DNA of 64,000 nucleotides from Rutpela maculata (taxonomy: Eukaryota; Arthropoda; Insecta; Coleoptera; Cerambycidae). Location: assembly GCA_936432065.2 (NCBI GenBank), contig OW386285.2:170078425-170142424 (forward strand), written 5' to 3'. Under the pieces are notes generated by a model. The model worked only from the letters and a program-made list of their open reading frames with translations, did no database searches and was not told where the DNA came from. Positions 1 to 10,973 of this stretch are shown here, piece by piece (position 1 is the first letter of the stretch; every line of letters begins with the position of its first letter). Made by a program: the position numbers and the translations under genes.

Positions 1-1031
1 GCCATTAAGCCCTCGGTTATCCAAGGTTTTAGTCTTGTCATTTTTTTCTTCCTAATTTTAGAAGTTTTTGACATTTGTATATAATTATTAATTTTACACA
101 GGAAAAGATCAGCAGCAGTCTGAGGATCATTTGAATTTAAAATATCATTCCAATTTTCATTTTTTAAATAATTTTCTAATTCTTCAAAGTTAATTTTCGT
201 GATAACATTATTATTAGTTTTCAAATCTATATTATTTCTTGCTTTGGAATTTATGTTTAAAAGAACTGGATAGTGGTCGGTAATATGGCACTTAAGGATG
301 TAAGAGTTAAAAGTTAGTTTTGGCTTACTATTAGCTGGATATTTTAAAAAGATGTGATCTAAGCATGTTTCAGTTTCGTGTGTAACACGGGTTGGATTTA
401 GTATATATGGCACAAATCCATATTTAGCAAGTACAGAAAGGTATTTGTTTATATTTATATCATTTTCATTCATTAAATTAATATTGATGTCACCAATAAA
501 TAATTGAATTTTGTTATTTTCTTGATTCTGGTCTAAATGTGCATCAAGTTCATCGATAAAAGAGATCAAGTTACTTGGGTTTGGCCTATATAATGCAATT
601 ATTCTGAAGCATACATTGTTAATTGTTAGATTTATAATACTTAAAGATACACCACTTATAATGAGTTTATGATTCGTAATATTATAATTTAGATCAGATT
701 TAATGAGTATTAAAACACCATCATTTTTATTGAAGTTGCCTCCATTATGTAATGTTTCATATCCAGGGATCTGGAGATTGTCTATATTTGAGCACTGAAA
801 ACATTCACTTAGAATAAAAACATCACAGGTAGTTAATTTATATGTTTCAATAAGTGCCAGGAGTTCATCAAAGTTTTTGTTTGCACTCCGTATATTAAAA
901 TGCATTACTTTAAAAAGGTTGTGAATATTTAGAAGAGATTTATAATTCTCTGGATTAATGTAGTCTCCACGATGATCTTGTTCTAGCTGACTTAAATTTT
1001 CTAGGACCAAGTCTTGATCGATTATTACCAT
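1..1031 (-). CDS. Non-LTR retrotransposon ORF2, N-terminal endonuclease domain (runs off the window edge)
   Basis: On the minus strand an open frame starts at the ATG ending at 1031 and stays open for about 343 codons to the window edge. It reads as an apurinic-type endonuclease, the domain that nicks target DNA for target-primed reverse transcription. Visible landmarks in order: MHFNIRSANKNFDEL near residue 43, LSEC where the catalytic glutamate of the family normally lies, ALYRPNPSN, FIGDININ (family GDFN), TRVTHETETCLDHIF, and the closing ITDHYPV. It follows ORF1 (1133-2140) by about 100 bases in the same direction, the usual order in Jockey/CR1-type elements. The RT domain would lie left of base 1. 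No stop or frameshift is visible, so this copy may be young. The clade is not assigned. Confidence 0.85.
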   Translation of the reverse strand, partial: MVIIDQDLVLENLSQLEQDHRGDYINPENYKSLLNIHNLFKVMHFNIRSANKNFDELLALIETYKLTTCDVFILSECFQCSNIDNLQIPGYETLHNGGNFNKNDGVLILIKSDLNYNITNHKLIISGVSLSIINLTINNVCFRIIALYRPNPSNLISFIDELDAHLDQNQENNKIQLFIGDININLMNENDININKYLSVLAKYGFVPYILNPTRVTHETETCLDHIFLKYPANSKPKLTFNSYILKCHITDHYPVLLNINSKARNNIDLKTNNNVITKINFEELENYLKNENWNDILNSNDPQTAADLFLCKINNYIQMSKTSKIRKKKMTRLKPWITEGLM

Positions 1032-1132
1032 TAAGTGCAATAATCAATTTTATTTTTTAACATCTTAATGTGAAATTGTAACGTGGGACACTTTTGATCA
1101 GTTGAATGATGATTGATATCATTCTTTAATTC

Positions 1133-2140
1133 TTATTTAATATTTGAGTTGATACAATTTATGCAAACTTTCTTTTGTTTGGTACAGTCTTTTTGTTCAT
1201 GTTCTTCACTACAAAGAGGACACACTAGTTTATTATGGCAATCTTGCTTTTTATGATAAAAACCTTGGCATTTAAAACAACGTGGCACTGATAAATCTTC
1301 AAAAATCGGGCACCGTTCCCAACCAATAAATACCTTCTTTACATGCATTAATTGTTTGAAAGTAGATGCCGAACATTCTCTAAATATAGTGTTATTTCCA
1401 TTTCTTCCTTTTTTTATAAATGTTACATTAAAGTCTTCTACCTTATCGTTTTGTTGTAATAAAGACTCAACAATTTCTTCTTTTGTTAGGTCTTGATTAA
1501 AGTTTGTTATCTTAATTCTTGGTTTCCTCATTTTTGCTGTTTCTATATTGTAAGAATCCTTCAGTTTATCTTTAGCCATTTTCTCAAGAACCTCAGCTTC
1601 TTTTTTACTTTTACATTTGATGACCACTGATCCAGATTTAGTAGCTTTCAAGTTATTTATGTCAACTTTTAAGACAGTGGGATTGATATTGTCCATAATG
1701 TTTTTCTTAGTTTTTTGAGCGTTTTGTGTATTTTTAGGTTTAATGATTACTTCAGGAACATTTTGCAATATTGGAATATTTGTCACTTCAATTTTTCCTT
1801 TCAATGTTTCAGCAAAAGTATGTTTTTGTAAAATACCACTATCCATCTGTTCATATATTTTAAGTTTTTTCTGTAGCATTTTTATTATTTCATTTTTGTC
1901 ATTTATTATTGTTTCTTTGTCCTTAATGATATTTTGCAAACTTTCCACAAAATCATTGCTCCTGCATTTTTTGCAATAAAATTTGACAACACGTTTTTGC
2001 AATGGCATGCATTTCCACTCTGATGCTGATAAGTCTGAACATTCCACACATATAACATTCCTACACGTATCGCATGGGTAGCACGGAACTTTTGTGTCTT
2101 TTGTGGGTTGTTTTATTATTTTACACAGATAGCACTCCAT
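1133..2140 (-). CDS. Non-LTR retrotransposon ORF1, gag-like zinc-finger RNA-binding protein
   Basis: Uninterrupted 335-residue frame upstream of the endonuclease ORF. The N-terminus is a Cys-rich PHD/RING-like finger (MECYLCKI, then CYPCDTC and CVECSD, residues 1-60). A charged, coiled-coil-like stretch follows (about 70-100, KDKETIINDKNEIIKMLQ), then an RRM-like middle (PRIKITNFNQDLTKEEI). The C-terminus has zinc knuckles: CFKCQGFYHKKQDC, CPLCSEEHEQKDC and CINC (about 290-330). Such proteins coat the element RNA and form the ribonucleoprotein particle. A finger plus coiled coil plus knuckles is known in several insect CR1-like lineages. Homology is inferred from motif layout only. Confidence 0.85.
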   Translation of the reverse strand: MECYLCKIIKQPTKDTKVPCYPCDTCRNVICVECSDLSASEWKCMPLQKRVVKFYCKKCRSNDFVESLQNIIKDKETIINDKNEIIKMLQKKLKIYEQMDSGILQKHTFAETLKGKIEVTNIPILQNVPEVIIKPKNTQNAQKTKKNIMDNINPTVLKVDINNLKATKSGSVVIKCKSKKEAEVLEKMAKDKLKDSYNIETAKMRKPRIKITNFNQDLTKEEIVESLLQQNDKVEDFNVTFIKKGRNGNNTIFRECSASTFKQLMHVKKVFIGWERCPIFEDLSVPRCFKCQGFYHKKQDCHNKLVCPLCSEEHEQKDCTKQKKVCINCINSNIK

Positions 2141-2300
2141 AGTTTCATTTCATTGTATTTAAAACCCTTTTTAAAATTTATTTATCTACTACCATGGAGA
2201 GAGGAACTTAAAATAAACAACCCTTAACATATGTTAGTGTTGTTTATGTTAAGATAAGATAACCACTTCTTATTCTGCACTTTTCTCTTTAAGATTCTAT

Positions 2301-3400
2301 TAAATAACAGCTAATGAATTACAATTGTTTTAATTGTCACTGAGAAGATGATACACATTTTATATTATACCAATTTGTAGCATTTCACTTACTTCATAAG
2401 AATGCCGAAATTCAGCTAATTAAGGCAAATAGTCTCAGAGAAAACTAACATCTTTTGCAGAGCCTAAATAACATGTACTGTATTGTCAACTCTTCACACA
2501 CACACATCAACTTCTCTTCTTCTATTTTCTGATATCACAAACCCGTTCAAATGGTATGCCATATTAAATATGTCGGCATTTTAGGATACATATTTCTTAT
2601 TGCAATACATTTTTCATTGAGTAAAATAACGGAATCTTGTGAAATAACTCTACTAGATGTTTTTAATGTGAGGTATATTTGGACATGCGCAAACGGTATG
2701 CCATTTTTTCTGTAGCTGATGTATAGCACAACCATGTATATTTCTTAATGGCAGCCTGTTCAGAAACGCGGATAAATCATTTTTTTAAATGCAAGTACAC
2801 CTGACCGTGATCACCTTTTGGGCTCACGCAAACGGTATGCCTTTGAATATTCAATTGTCGTATTTTACTTGAAATTTGCAAACAAATGTTAATTAACTTT
2901 AATATATGAAGGACCCGGGATGACTCTTTAGTTTATCATTTATTAACAACAGAATATGCATACCATAATATGCAAACCAAAGGGCATATTGGGTAAAATC
3001 ACAACCCAAAATCTGTCGCCACCTGCCGGTCTATAAGATATAGTGTGACTGCTTATTGTCAAAGGTTTATACGTGGCACCATCAATAAATAATTCCAACA
3101 AACAAAGCATAGGTGTTTTTGTACTCATGTTATAAAGTTACATGACAAACACATTCGATAATTTTACAAATGATTATTGTGTTAATAATAATTGATTATC
3201 ATTTGAATGACGTTAACTACTTTTGCGTAAAACGATGATATAAGTATATATATTCTGCGTTGCAAAGCTCATCTTCATAAGAGGAGTTTTATATTTACCT
3301 TATTTAGGCCTTGCTTCCACAGGTTTTTAATTTTTTCTTTTTGCTTGTCGGCTGCTCAGATTTTTTTTGGTGGGTAGTGGGCAAGTAAAGAAACATATCG
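2301..3400. other. Non-coding, AT-rich stretch with a recurring short motif
   Basis: No gene recognised. The motif AAACGGTATGCC or AAATGGTATGCC occurs near 2546, 2692 and 2828, spaced roughly 140 bases apart, and a related AAATGGTATGC lies near 5231. This may be a worn tandem repeat. Confidence 0.4.
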
Positions 3401-5734
3401 GTTATTGTCAATATCGGCAGACCTGCCGATATATCGGATCGGCAAAAAATGCCGATATTTTTATCAAAATAATTTGATAAAAATTGTATAATTGACAAAC
3501 ACCATGTATTGAACATAAAAAAAAACATCGTACCTTGAAACGCTCACCCTTAGTTAAGTGAAAATCATCAATATTTATACCCTAGAGAGATACGAATAAA
3601 AACAATTCACGCCCAAATAAGATCAGCGGCGATCGGCTAGCTGATCTGGTGCGGGGCGGGGTACCGTGGGTCCTATTTTAACTGAACCAAACAAGAAACT
3701 CAACTTTTTCGCAGAACTTGACCAGAGCAAACTATTTCACTATGTAAAGAAAATTATTAAGAAAAGATATTATTTTAGGCGCCATCCACAGCGTAAACAG
3801 AATTATCTAACCTTCTTTACGATAGTGAAACCAGCTGCTGTGGAACAGCCTGGAAGACAATCAGACAGCACAACAAATATAATAAAAAATTGAAGTTAAG
3901 ATACAAAATATACTATTTATTAAATCTTTTGGATGATAAAGATTTCACATGAAAGTTCAATGACATAAAAAATATGACGAGTTTAACTTAATGATATTAT
4001 ACAAAAGTTTATAAGGATATCAAAATTAATTAAACGGAGCACTATAAAAATTAATATAAAAATGTACACTTTCTCACCACCTGATGATGGGTGTTGTAGA
4101 GGCGAACCCTAGGTGAGGTCTAGTAGTCTCTGCTAGGATACCAACTCTGAACTCTTTACTGCAACCCGATGGTAAGGTGTCTCGGTACAGCTACGCCTAA
4201 ATTTACCTGAAGTTCTATTTTTATTTTTCCCGGAAGGTAAGTTGAAATATGAGAAAAGTTCTTCAAATATCAGCTACAGATTTTATGATGGTTGATTACG
4301 AGATGACCAGTCTCCACAGTTAACTTGAATTTATATATTACGTAATGACATAATAATTTAAAATTATTCTTCGGTTGATTAAGAGATTACCAGTCTCTGA
4401 ATAAGTTATTTGATTTATTGTGATTTTCTAATAACTCTTTAAATATAATTCTAGTTACATAATATCAGCTATGTAATAGTTATTCTAGAAATTATTAGAA
4501 ATTCTAGAAATAAAATTTGGAAATTACGAACAATTACGAACAATTTTGTACGATTACGAACGATTACGAACAGTAGAACTTCTGGCAAAATTAAAAAAAA
4601 GGGAGAAACACTTCGTTAGCACGTGGTAGTAAAAAAATAAGGTTATATATAAAAAATTAAATAAATCCCACAAATAGTAGAATATAGCTGAAGGCTGCAA
4701 TATAATGTTAATTTAAAATTATTAAAGAAAATAAATTACCTTTAAATGTATGGGTTGCACTAAATGAAATTTGATAATTACAAAATTAACACATGGCATC
4801 TGCCAATTTGATTATCAAGACGAAGTAACTGTTTTTTACCGTTGCAGAACAATAAATGATTTATGGGACGTACGGACTCTAGAATGAAAACTATTATCCC
4901 CTCTAATGAACTGCGCTATAAAAGCATCATTTAATGGAAACCTTATTTTAATACTACTCGAATTTATTAATAAATTCTATTGCGTTTAGATATAATTAAC
5001 GTAAAGAGGTTCGAATGTGTGGTATGGTAGCACAGGCTAGAACAATAAAATAAATACATATTTAACAGATAAATAATAGGACACAATGCTTAGAATTAAA
5101 CTGTAATAAAACATTAGATGAAAACAATCATAGTCCGGGTGGTTAATCTATAAGATGGTAAAATATCGTACAGTAAACTTAAGAAATTGAAAGGATATAG
5201 TGTGTTTTAATTAAAAGTACATATTATTTCAAATGGTATGCTACAACCTCTCTTAGGTTAACATGTTTATTAAAAGAAAAACTTAAAAAGTACAACAAAC
5301 TACAATTAACTAAACCATAAAAAAAAACCAAAGACATCCTCTAGCACAAAAAATAAAAAAACAAACAGAATGTAGATGCTTAATAACAAATGACTGAGAA
5401 ATCCGAATTGGTCCAAGACAAACCAGAACACATTTTACTAACTGGCATCTGCCTGACATCCGAGGACTGTTATTTCTCAAAACCAAAACAAACCTATAGA
5501 CTCGGGCTTTCACGAATTCAGTCCACTGATCTGTATAATACATAATATATATCAGTGATTTAGTCGCAGAAATTATGATGATCGTGTTTGTTACGATCTA
5601 ATTCTTGAACCTATAATGTGTCTTGACTGCCGATATTTACGAATTCTGGTATTAGTAAAATATAGAAAGTTATAGTATTTCGATTTTGGTAAAAAAAATA
5701 TGACCGATATATATCGGTCGAACACTGATTTTTT
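3400..5734. mobile_element. Possible degraded hAT-like element (weak)
   Basis: The right side (about 5690-5732) read on the minus strand begins CAGTGTTCGACCGATATATA, which resembles a hAT terminal repeat. The left side (3400-3465) holds several CCGATAT/ATATCGG palindromes (GGCAGACCTGCCGATATATC and others) but no clean matching CAGTG end. The interior (3600-5690) contains no readable transposase; short ORFs at 3666-3893 (+) and 5310-5543 (-) match nothing I recognise. A short direct repeat of ATTACGAACA/ATTACGAACG units lies at about 4524-4571. Confidence 0.25.
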
Positions 5735-7065
5735 TATTTGTTATGGGTTAGCCCAATTACACATAGAACTTTAATGAAATATGCTTAAATAACAATTAAA
5801 TTAATACAAAAAATAAACATACATTTTAAAAATGACAGTAAAAAGTATACAATTGAGCATAAATAAACGAGTCAGATCAGGAGGATACATCTGTTATGTT
5901 AAATTGATAAATGCTGTACAAAGTAATTTTAACAAATTGTCATCTATGAATTATTTGTTCAAATTGGTTAAGAGTGAAAATAATATCAGCTGGTAAAGTT
6001 GACTAGTAATTTAGCTATAGATAATCTGGAATCAAACATCAAACCAGACGCAAGATATTAATTAATTTATAAACAACCTAAAAGGAATGAGGGGGCGCCA
6101 GCTGATAATAAGGACTTTAATGACTTATTAAAAACAAATGAATAGTGACTTTAATGACTTATTAACAGCAAATTCATTTAACGGTACTTTACGGTGTATA
6201 TAGTGTTTAAGATAAGATCCTTTTAGAAAACTTATAATTGTTATAATTTTGGCTCAGATTGGAGACTTCTAGACTAAGAAATAAAGAAAACCCAAATCTA
6301 AGTAATCGTATATTACAACAATAAAAACATTTAAAATTAGTATTATGTACAATTAATTACCTAATACATATCACACTTGCATTTAATAAAATAAAATTGA
6401 ATAAGTATTTATCATCAAATAACCACATGGGCCTGAAGGGCACAAATTTTACAAGAGTAAACTGAATTAAGCAGTTATTACTTAAGCAGTTATTACTTAA
6501 ATAAAATAATTTATCATCAAATAACCACATGGGCCTGAAGGGCACAAATTTTACAAGAGTAAACTGAATTAAGCAGTTATTACTTAAATAAAATAATTTG
6601 TAAATTAAATAGGCCTGAAGGGCTAAAAAAAAATGTAATTAAAGAATGTTTCAAATTAATATAAGATTTAGCTAGTAAAAAAATTATTTATTCCTTCCCC
6701 GAAACAACCAGTATAGTTCAGTAATATTATGATTTATATCGGACAAAATTCAAGTTTTGAAAATTGGTGGAAATGTTATGGATAGCATAAGGATAACTGA
6801 AAAGTTCCCACCCCTAAATAGTGTGCTTCGTCCCCTAGGACGTCGTTTCCACCCCCATTTTGAGGTTTTCTAGATTATTTCGGGAACGGTGCACTTTTTG
6901 ATTAAAATACCTATATACCTATAAATTATTCCTTATAAAATTCTCTATCAAAAATGCATCCACATATTTTTTCCTAAAATTAATAGTACCATGGGAAATA
7001 AGGCGCACACATTAAGGGTTGGTTCCAGTTAACACAATAAATTGTAATCTTTACTATAATCTACT
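5735..7065. other. Non-coding AT-rich stretch
   Basis: Apart from the tandem duplication at 6411-6612, nothing recognisable is seen on either strand. Confidence 0.5.
6411..6612. repeat. 102-bp tandem duplication
   Basis: A unit beginning ATCATCAAATAACCACATGG is repeated once at a 102-base offset (6411 and 6513), nearly identical. Inside the first unit AAGCAGTTATTACTTA is itself doubled. A third partial remnant, GGCCTGAAGGGC, follows at about 6611. The near identity suggests a recent duplication. Confidence 0.85.
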
Positions 7066-7069
7066 TTAA

Positions 7070-8341
7070 AGTTCAATGCTTAACGCAAAAGCAGTAGCTA
7101 CTAAACTCCACTTAAAATTATAATAAATGTAGCGCCTTCACCCTCTCACCTCTAAAAAATATCGCAATTTTTAAAGAAGTGAGAATATTGTATATTGTAA
7201 TTGTTGCCACGCCACCACAGAGGTAAATTGGCGCGGTTTTTTTACGTGGTGTCCCCTGTATACCTAATCCACTAATTATCAGAAGGTTACCTGCATTAAT
7301 TAATCTTCGTCTTCCATAGATTTGACATTCATGCATGCTTGTCCGTGGTAATGGTGACATACTGTGGATCAACGTAAGCCTGCTCTTACACCTGTTAATT
7401 TAAATTAATTTCAATTAATTTGATTGCATTAACCTTTCCTTTGGAAAAAAACGCTGAGGTTGTCGCAACCGCTAATAGTGTGTGCAAATAATATTGTTTC
7501 TTTACAGTTTTTTAAAAAAGTTGAGGATTGTAAATCTCTTGAACTGTAAATTCTTTTGCTGGTATTACCTTGCTTTTCTTTTAAAAATGTAATTAATGTC
7601 TGTCGGAGGGAGACGGAGCAATAAAAAGGACTAGCAGATCAATATTTTGCCCTACGACAACAGCTGTGTCGCACTTATAACATTTTCGATAACAGTTTGT
7701 ACTATTAATAAATTGGTGTCATCCGCAGCAACGAACACCTCGATTCCTTCATTACTAAATTTTTTCACTAGTTCTGCAATCAAACGTTCTTTGTTAAACA
7801 AATTACTAAGGGATTTCTGCTGAGTTTCAGAAACAACAGTGTTTTCATCAAATATAATTTCCAGACAGGTTTTTGCAGTACCCGCCTTTGTTGTTTTAGG
7901 TGCTTCGTGTTGTTTGCATTATCCAAATATCCATCGAACTTGACAGTTACTCTATTACCATAATGTTTTTTATGTAACTAACGTAAGCGTTGTAAACGTT
8001 ATTAAATTCTCCCTTTTTTGGCCATATTACGTGGGAAGCAAGTATTCTCCATCAATCACATACCTAGTCACTAATTTCGAAAATATGGTCTCGTTTTGGA
8101 GCAGTATTAATAATCTGGTATAAAGTTGCCTTGTTAGTTTTTCTTATTAGGCCTTTGTCATCGAAAAGGGAAAGAGATACCAAAGCCAGTTCAAAACTAA
8201 AGCACGTTTTTAACCCCAGACTCGAACGAATTGTGCAAATAATTCTTTAATATTTTTGGGGGTGAGAGGGTGGAAGCTCTACATTTATTATAATTTTAAG
8301 TGGAGTTTAGTAGCTACTGCTTTTGCATTAAGCATTGAACT
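7070..8341. mobile_element. TTAA-flanked DNA element with ~90-bp terminal inverted repeats
   Basis: The left arm (7070-~7160, starting AGTTCAATGCTTAACGCAAA) is mirrored by the right arm (~8248-8341, ending TTAAGCATTGAACT on the same strand with minor changes). Both ends abut TTAA (7066-7069 and 8342-8345), the target duplication used by piggyBac and Kolobok elements. The interior holds a minus-strand protein relic (separate entry). A few changes separate the arms, so the copy is not new. Superfamily is inferred from TTAA only. Confidence 0.75.
7600..8245 (-). pseudogene. Relic of a TE-associated protein with an FDGY ... DDTNLLIVQT motif pair
   Basis: Stitched minus-strand frames read, in order: ELALVSLSLFDDKGLIRKTN, WPKKGEFNNVYNAYVSYIKK, VTVKFDGYLDNANNTK, then FDENTVVSETQQKSLSNLFN, LIAELVKKFSNEGIEVFVAA and DDTNLLIVQTVIENV before a stop. 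I recall this arrangement (short acidic Leu-rich start, WPK, FDGY with a following TK, and a D-rich DxxxLIVQT motif) from many repeated uncharacterised proteins in insect genomes; the acidic pattern suggests a PIN/FEN-like nuclease fold, which is inference. At least two frame changes are needed, so it is dead. It lies wholly inside the TTAA element and may be its cargo or its former transposition gene. Confidence 0.5.
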
Positions 8342-8371
8342 TTAATCAACAAATAATGAAAATGTAATAAT

Positions 8372-9108
8372 AAAACAAGATAGCTGTCACTTAATAAATC
8401 TAAATGCACAGGGTCTTTTGCATAATAAACATGAAATAGAATTGTTAATATATAATTTGAAACCCTTGATTATATGTCTAACAGAAACACATATAACAAG
8501 TGATATAGAACTAGCAGAGATTGCAATCAATGATTTTAGAACTGAAATTTGCTACACAAATAGTACACACACTGGTGGGGTCATATTTAACATAAAAAAT
8601 AAAAAAAAAAATTTTAAGACTTGGTATACTACTTGTATACCAAGTCTTAAAAAAATTCTCAATTGGCAAAAATATATGGTGTGTAATAATACAAGTGCAA
8701 ATTAAATTGAAAAATTATACTCTAATAGGGGTATATCACTCCCCAAGTGCAAGTACGGCAGATTTTTTACACAATGTTGAGGAAATACTCGAGGAACACA
8801 GCTCTAACAGCAGAGACACTATAATAATGGGTGATTTTAATATAGACATGCTACAAGATACATTTTATTCAAGGCAGTTATCAAGAATACTTATAGAAAA
8901 TGGATTTAAACAATTAATAAATGAACCAACCAGAATTACAAAAACGTCTGCAACAATGATTGATTTATTAATAACTAACAGTGACAACATATCCCATAAA
9001 GTACATCATATTCCAAAAATAACAAATCATGCCTACATAACAGCAACCTTTCAAATACCAGACCAAAAACTAGGCGGTATAGTTCATCTCAAACTTATAG
9101 CAACATGA
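8372..9108 (+). pseudogene. Non-LTR endonuclease relic, frameshifted and rearranged
   Basis: The plus strand reads INLNAQGLLHNKHEIELLIY, then LTETHITSDIEL (catalytic glutamate motif), THTGGV, and in another frame LIGVYHSPSASTADF, IIMGDFNID (catalytic GDFN), PTRITKTSATMIDLLITN and PKITNHAYI (family SDH motif with N for D). This is the domain order of the apurinic-type endonuclease of non-LTR retrotransposons. A perfect hairpin (8617-8651) lies where the frame is lost, and a large foldback interrupts the reading just after the last motif. No RT follows. It differs clearly from the endonucleases at 1-1031 and 60857-61500. Confidence 0.8.
8617..8651. repeat. Perfect short inverted repeat (hairpin) inside endonuclease relic
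   Basis: AAGACTTGGTATAC, a 5-base loop, then GTATACCAAGTCTT with flanking A/T pairing. It lies at the point where the endonuclease frame breaks. Confidence 0.9.
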
Positions 9109-9304
9109 GGCCCAGTGTTTCAATGCATAGTTAAGCACTTTATCCTACAAATAAATTAGCTAGAAGGTTAGAATATGAAGTTGCAATATTAAAGTGTTTA
9201 ATAAAAGCATATTCTAAATTTCTAGCTAATTTATTTGTAGGATAAAGTGCTTAACTTTACATTGAAACATTGGGCCTCATGTTGCTATAAGTTTGAGATG
9301 AACT
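9081..9304. repeat. Foldback sequence with two 85-bp arms
   Basis: The left arm 9081-9165 (starting AGTTCATCTCAAACTTATAG) and right arm 9220-9304 (ending GAGATGAACT) are near-perfect reverse complements around a 54-base loop. The right arm differs by only a few bases. It starts inside the last codons of the endonuclease relic, so it arose by insertion or by inverted duplication there. Confidence 0.9.
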
Positions 9305-9462
9305 GTACATAGCAACTATTTAGAAGCTTCAAAAATTGTAATTATAAATGATTTTCAGAATTTATTAATAAACACAGAATGGAACAATAATTTAACTGAC
9401 ATTGACACAGAATAAGGGACTACCAGAAGCGGCACACTTTATTATTTGCAATTCTCTACAAG

Positions 9463-9712
9463 ATGGAAAAAAGAAAAAAAATGTTTGTTGTTAATTTATT
9501 TGCTTATTTAATAAACAATTTGTTTGTTATAGAAAAAAAAAATAACAAAAACAACCGTATACATAAACATGTTAAATTTATTTATTTTTTTACTTGTTTA
9601 TGTATACGGTTGTTTTTGTTATTTTTTTTCCATCTAAAAACATTCGGCAGTTGTTAATAACGAATTGTTTATTAAATAAACAAATAAATTAACAACAAAA
9701 ATTTTTCTTCTT
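9463..9712. repeat. Nested inverted repeat (hairpin within hairpin)
   Basis: Outer arms: TTGTTGTTAATTTATTTG near 9487 pairs with CAAATAAATTAACAACAA near 9680. Inner arms: AACAAAAACAACCGTATACA near 9543 pairs with TGTATACGGTTGTTTTTGTT near 9602. AT-rich; no coding content. Confidence 0.85.
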
Positions 9713-9877
9713 TGCTTCTTGGGTGTTTTCATAAATTTTAAAATCTCATTGACTGTGAAGGTAATACTTAATTATAACTAAAAACATTTGAATTTCCACA
9801 ACCGGTTGAGTAATATCCAAGAAAAATTATTTTTAAATTTGAATTAAAATTTTACCGCCCAAAACACTAAGCTATAT

Positions 9878-10852
9878 TGTTGACGTCATCGGTCGTAAAC
9901 ATCTAACCTCAAAAATACATATCTTTTAAAAATTTCCGAGTAATATAACACTATTATGAAAATTTCCGCTTGGTTCTCGTATTTTCAACTAAAATCTTGT
10001 TCAATGTAATGTTTATAAAGTTTTAAATATCTTCTCCCATTAATATAAGGCGATTTTTATAGGTTTGAAATCCAACCTATAATTAGCAGCCCATTTTTAG
10101 TAATCAACAATATTGAGACATCATTTGCGTCAATTACTTCCACGTCCAGTGGAAGTATAGTAACGACAAACAAATTTTTAAAAATTTTTATTGTCCAAAT
10201 AGGCTTAAAATGTCATGAAACGTCGAGATTTTAAGTTTGAGCGAAAAAAAATTTCTGTCTGTCTGTCGGTCTGTCTGTCTAACTTTTTTTTGTGCGCATG
10301 TTTACTCTGAAATTTGGGGTAAATGGGTAAATCAAGCAGGTAAGAGTGCATGAAATTGGTATTTAGTATATACAAGAGAAGCTGAGGTCTCAAAAAATTT
10401 TTGGCATTAGCCACCCCCATTACCACCCCCACCTCCTTATTAAGGGGATGAAAAAAAAATGTGATTTAGTGCATGTACAGGAACCAGAAACCTCAAAATA
10501 TTTTTTTTTACTTTATCCACCCGCCCCACTACCACCCCCCATCACCACCCCCCACCCCACTACCGATGTGGGGTATCGTTTTATGGGTTTTTGGGGTAGA
10601 GGATTTCAAATATTATATTATTAAAGTTCCATAAACAATTATTTTCACATACAAAGTTTTTTCGTTGTGAGTGATTTGGATAGAGAATCTGGATGTGGAA
10701 GTAGTGATTCCTTGGGCAGCGGTTTTTTTAAATGTTTGCTTGGAGCCATACTGGTTTCAAATGAGAAGTGCCGATACAATCATTAAAAATGACAATAAAC
10801 TTAAAAAACCTAAAAGTTGAGGTTATGTTAATGCAACCGATGATGTCACAGC
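9878..10852 (+). mobile_element. Mariner-like MITE (family A variant), split by a dispersed repeat
   Basis: Matches the family A pattern seen at 14673-15036: TAACCTCAAAAAT, CGCTTGGTTCTCGTATTTTC, the TAGGTTTGAAATCCAACCTA palindrome, the GCTTGGAGCC motif, then GAGGTTATG. It is interrupted between about 10134 and 10729 by the K1 repeat. Its ends (TGACGTCATCGGT and ACCGATGATGTCA) are inverted copies of each other but differ from the GGGCAT ends of the other copies, so it is a subfamily. Confidence 0.65.
10135..10728 (+). repeat. Dispersed repeat family K, copy 1 (CTGT-core element)
   Basis: Begins TACTTCCACGTCCAGTGGAA and ends TGGATGTGGAAGTAGTGATT plus CCTTGGGCAGCGG. The two ends carry inverted TACTTCCAC(A/G)TCCA. 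Internal landmarks in order: CATGAAACGTCGAGATTTTA, a CTGT microsatellite (10257-10282), GTGCGCATGTTTACTCTG, runs of CCACCCCC and GATGTGGGGTATCGTTTTAT. Further copies: 56256-56964, 29581-33246 (split) and a fragment at 35023-35063. No ORF. Superfamily unknown. Confidence 0.8.
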
Positions 10853-10973
10853 CTGTTTTATATAATATCTGTTCAGTTATTCAGTTTTGTTATTTATTTG
10901 TTGAAATTTTAAATTGATAGATGAAAGAATGGTGTTTAAATATTGGTAAGTGCTTTAATGTATGGAGTACTTC

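Larger units (their letters stand above)
1..2300 (-). mobile_element. 5' half of a minus-strand non-LTR retrotransposon
   Basis: Combines ORF1, the start of ORF2 and a putative 5' UTR of about 150 bases (2141-2300). The 5' end is not sharply defined; no target-site duplication can be checked because the 3' end is outside the window. Confidence 0.75.

Noticed and set aside
10205..10432. ORF spanning the CTGT microsatellite as a protein
   Set aside because: Low-complexity translation within the non-coding K repeat; it is not kept in K2 or K3.
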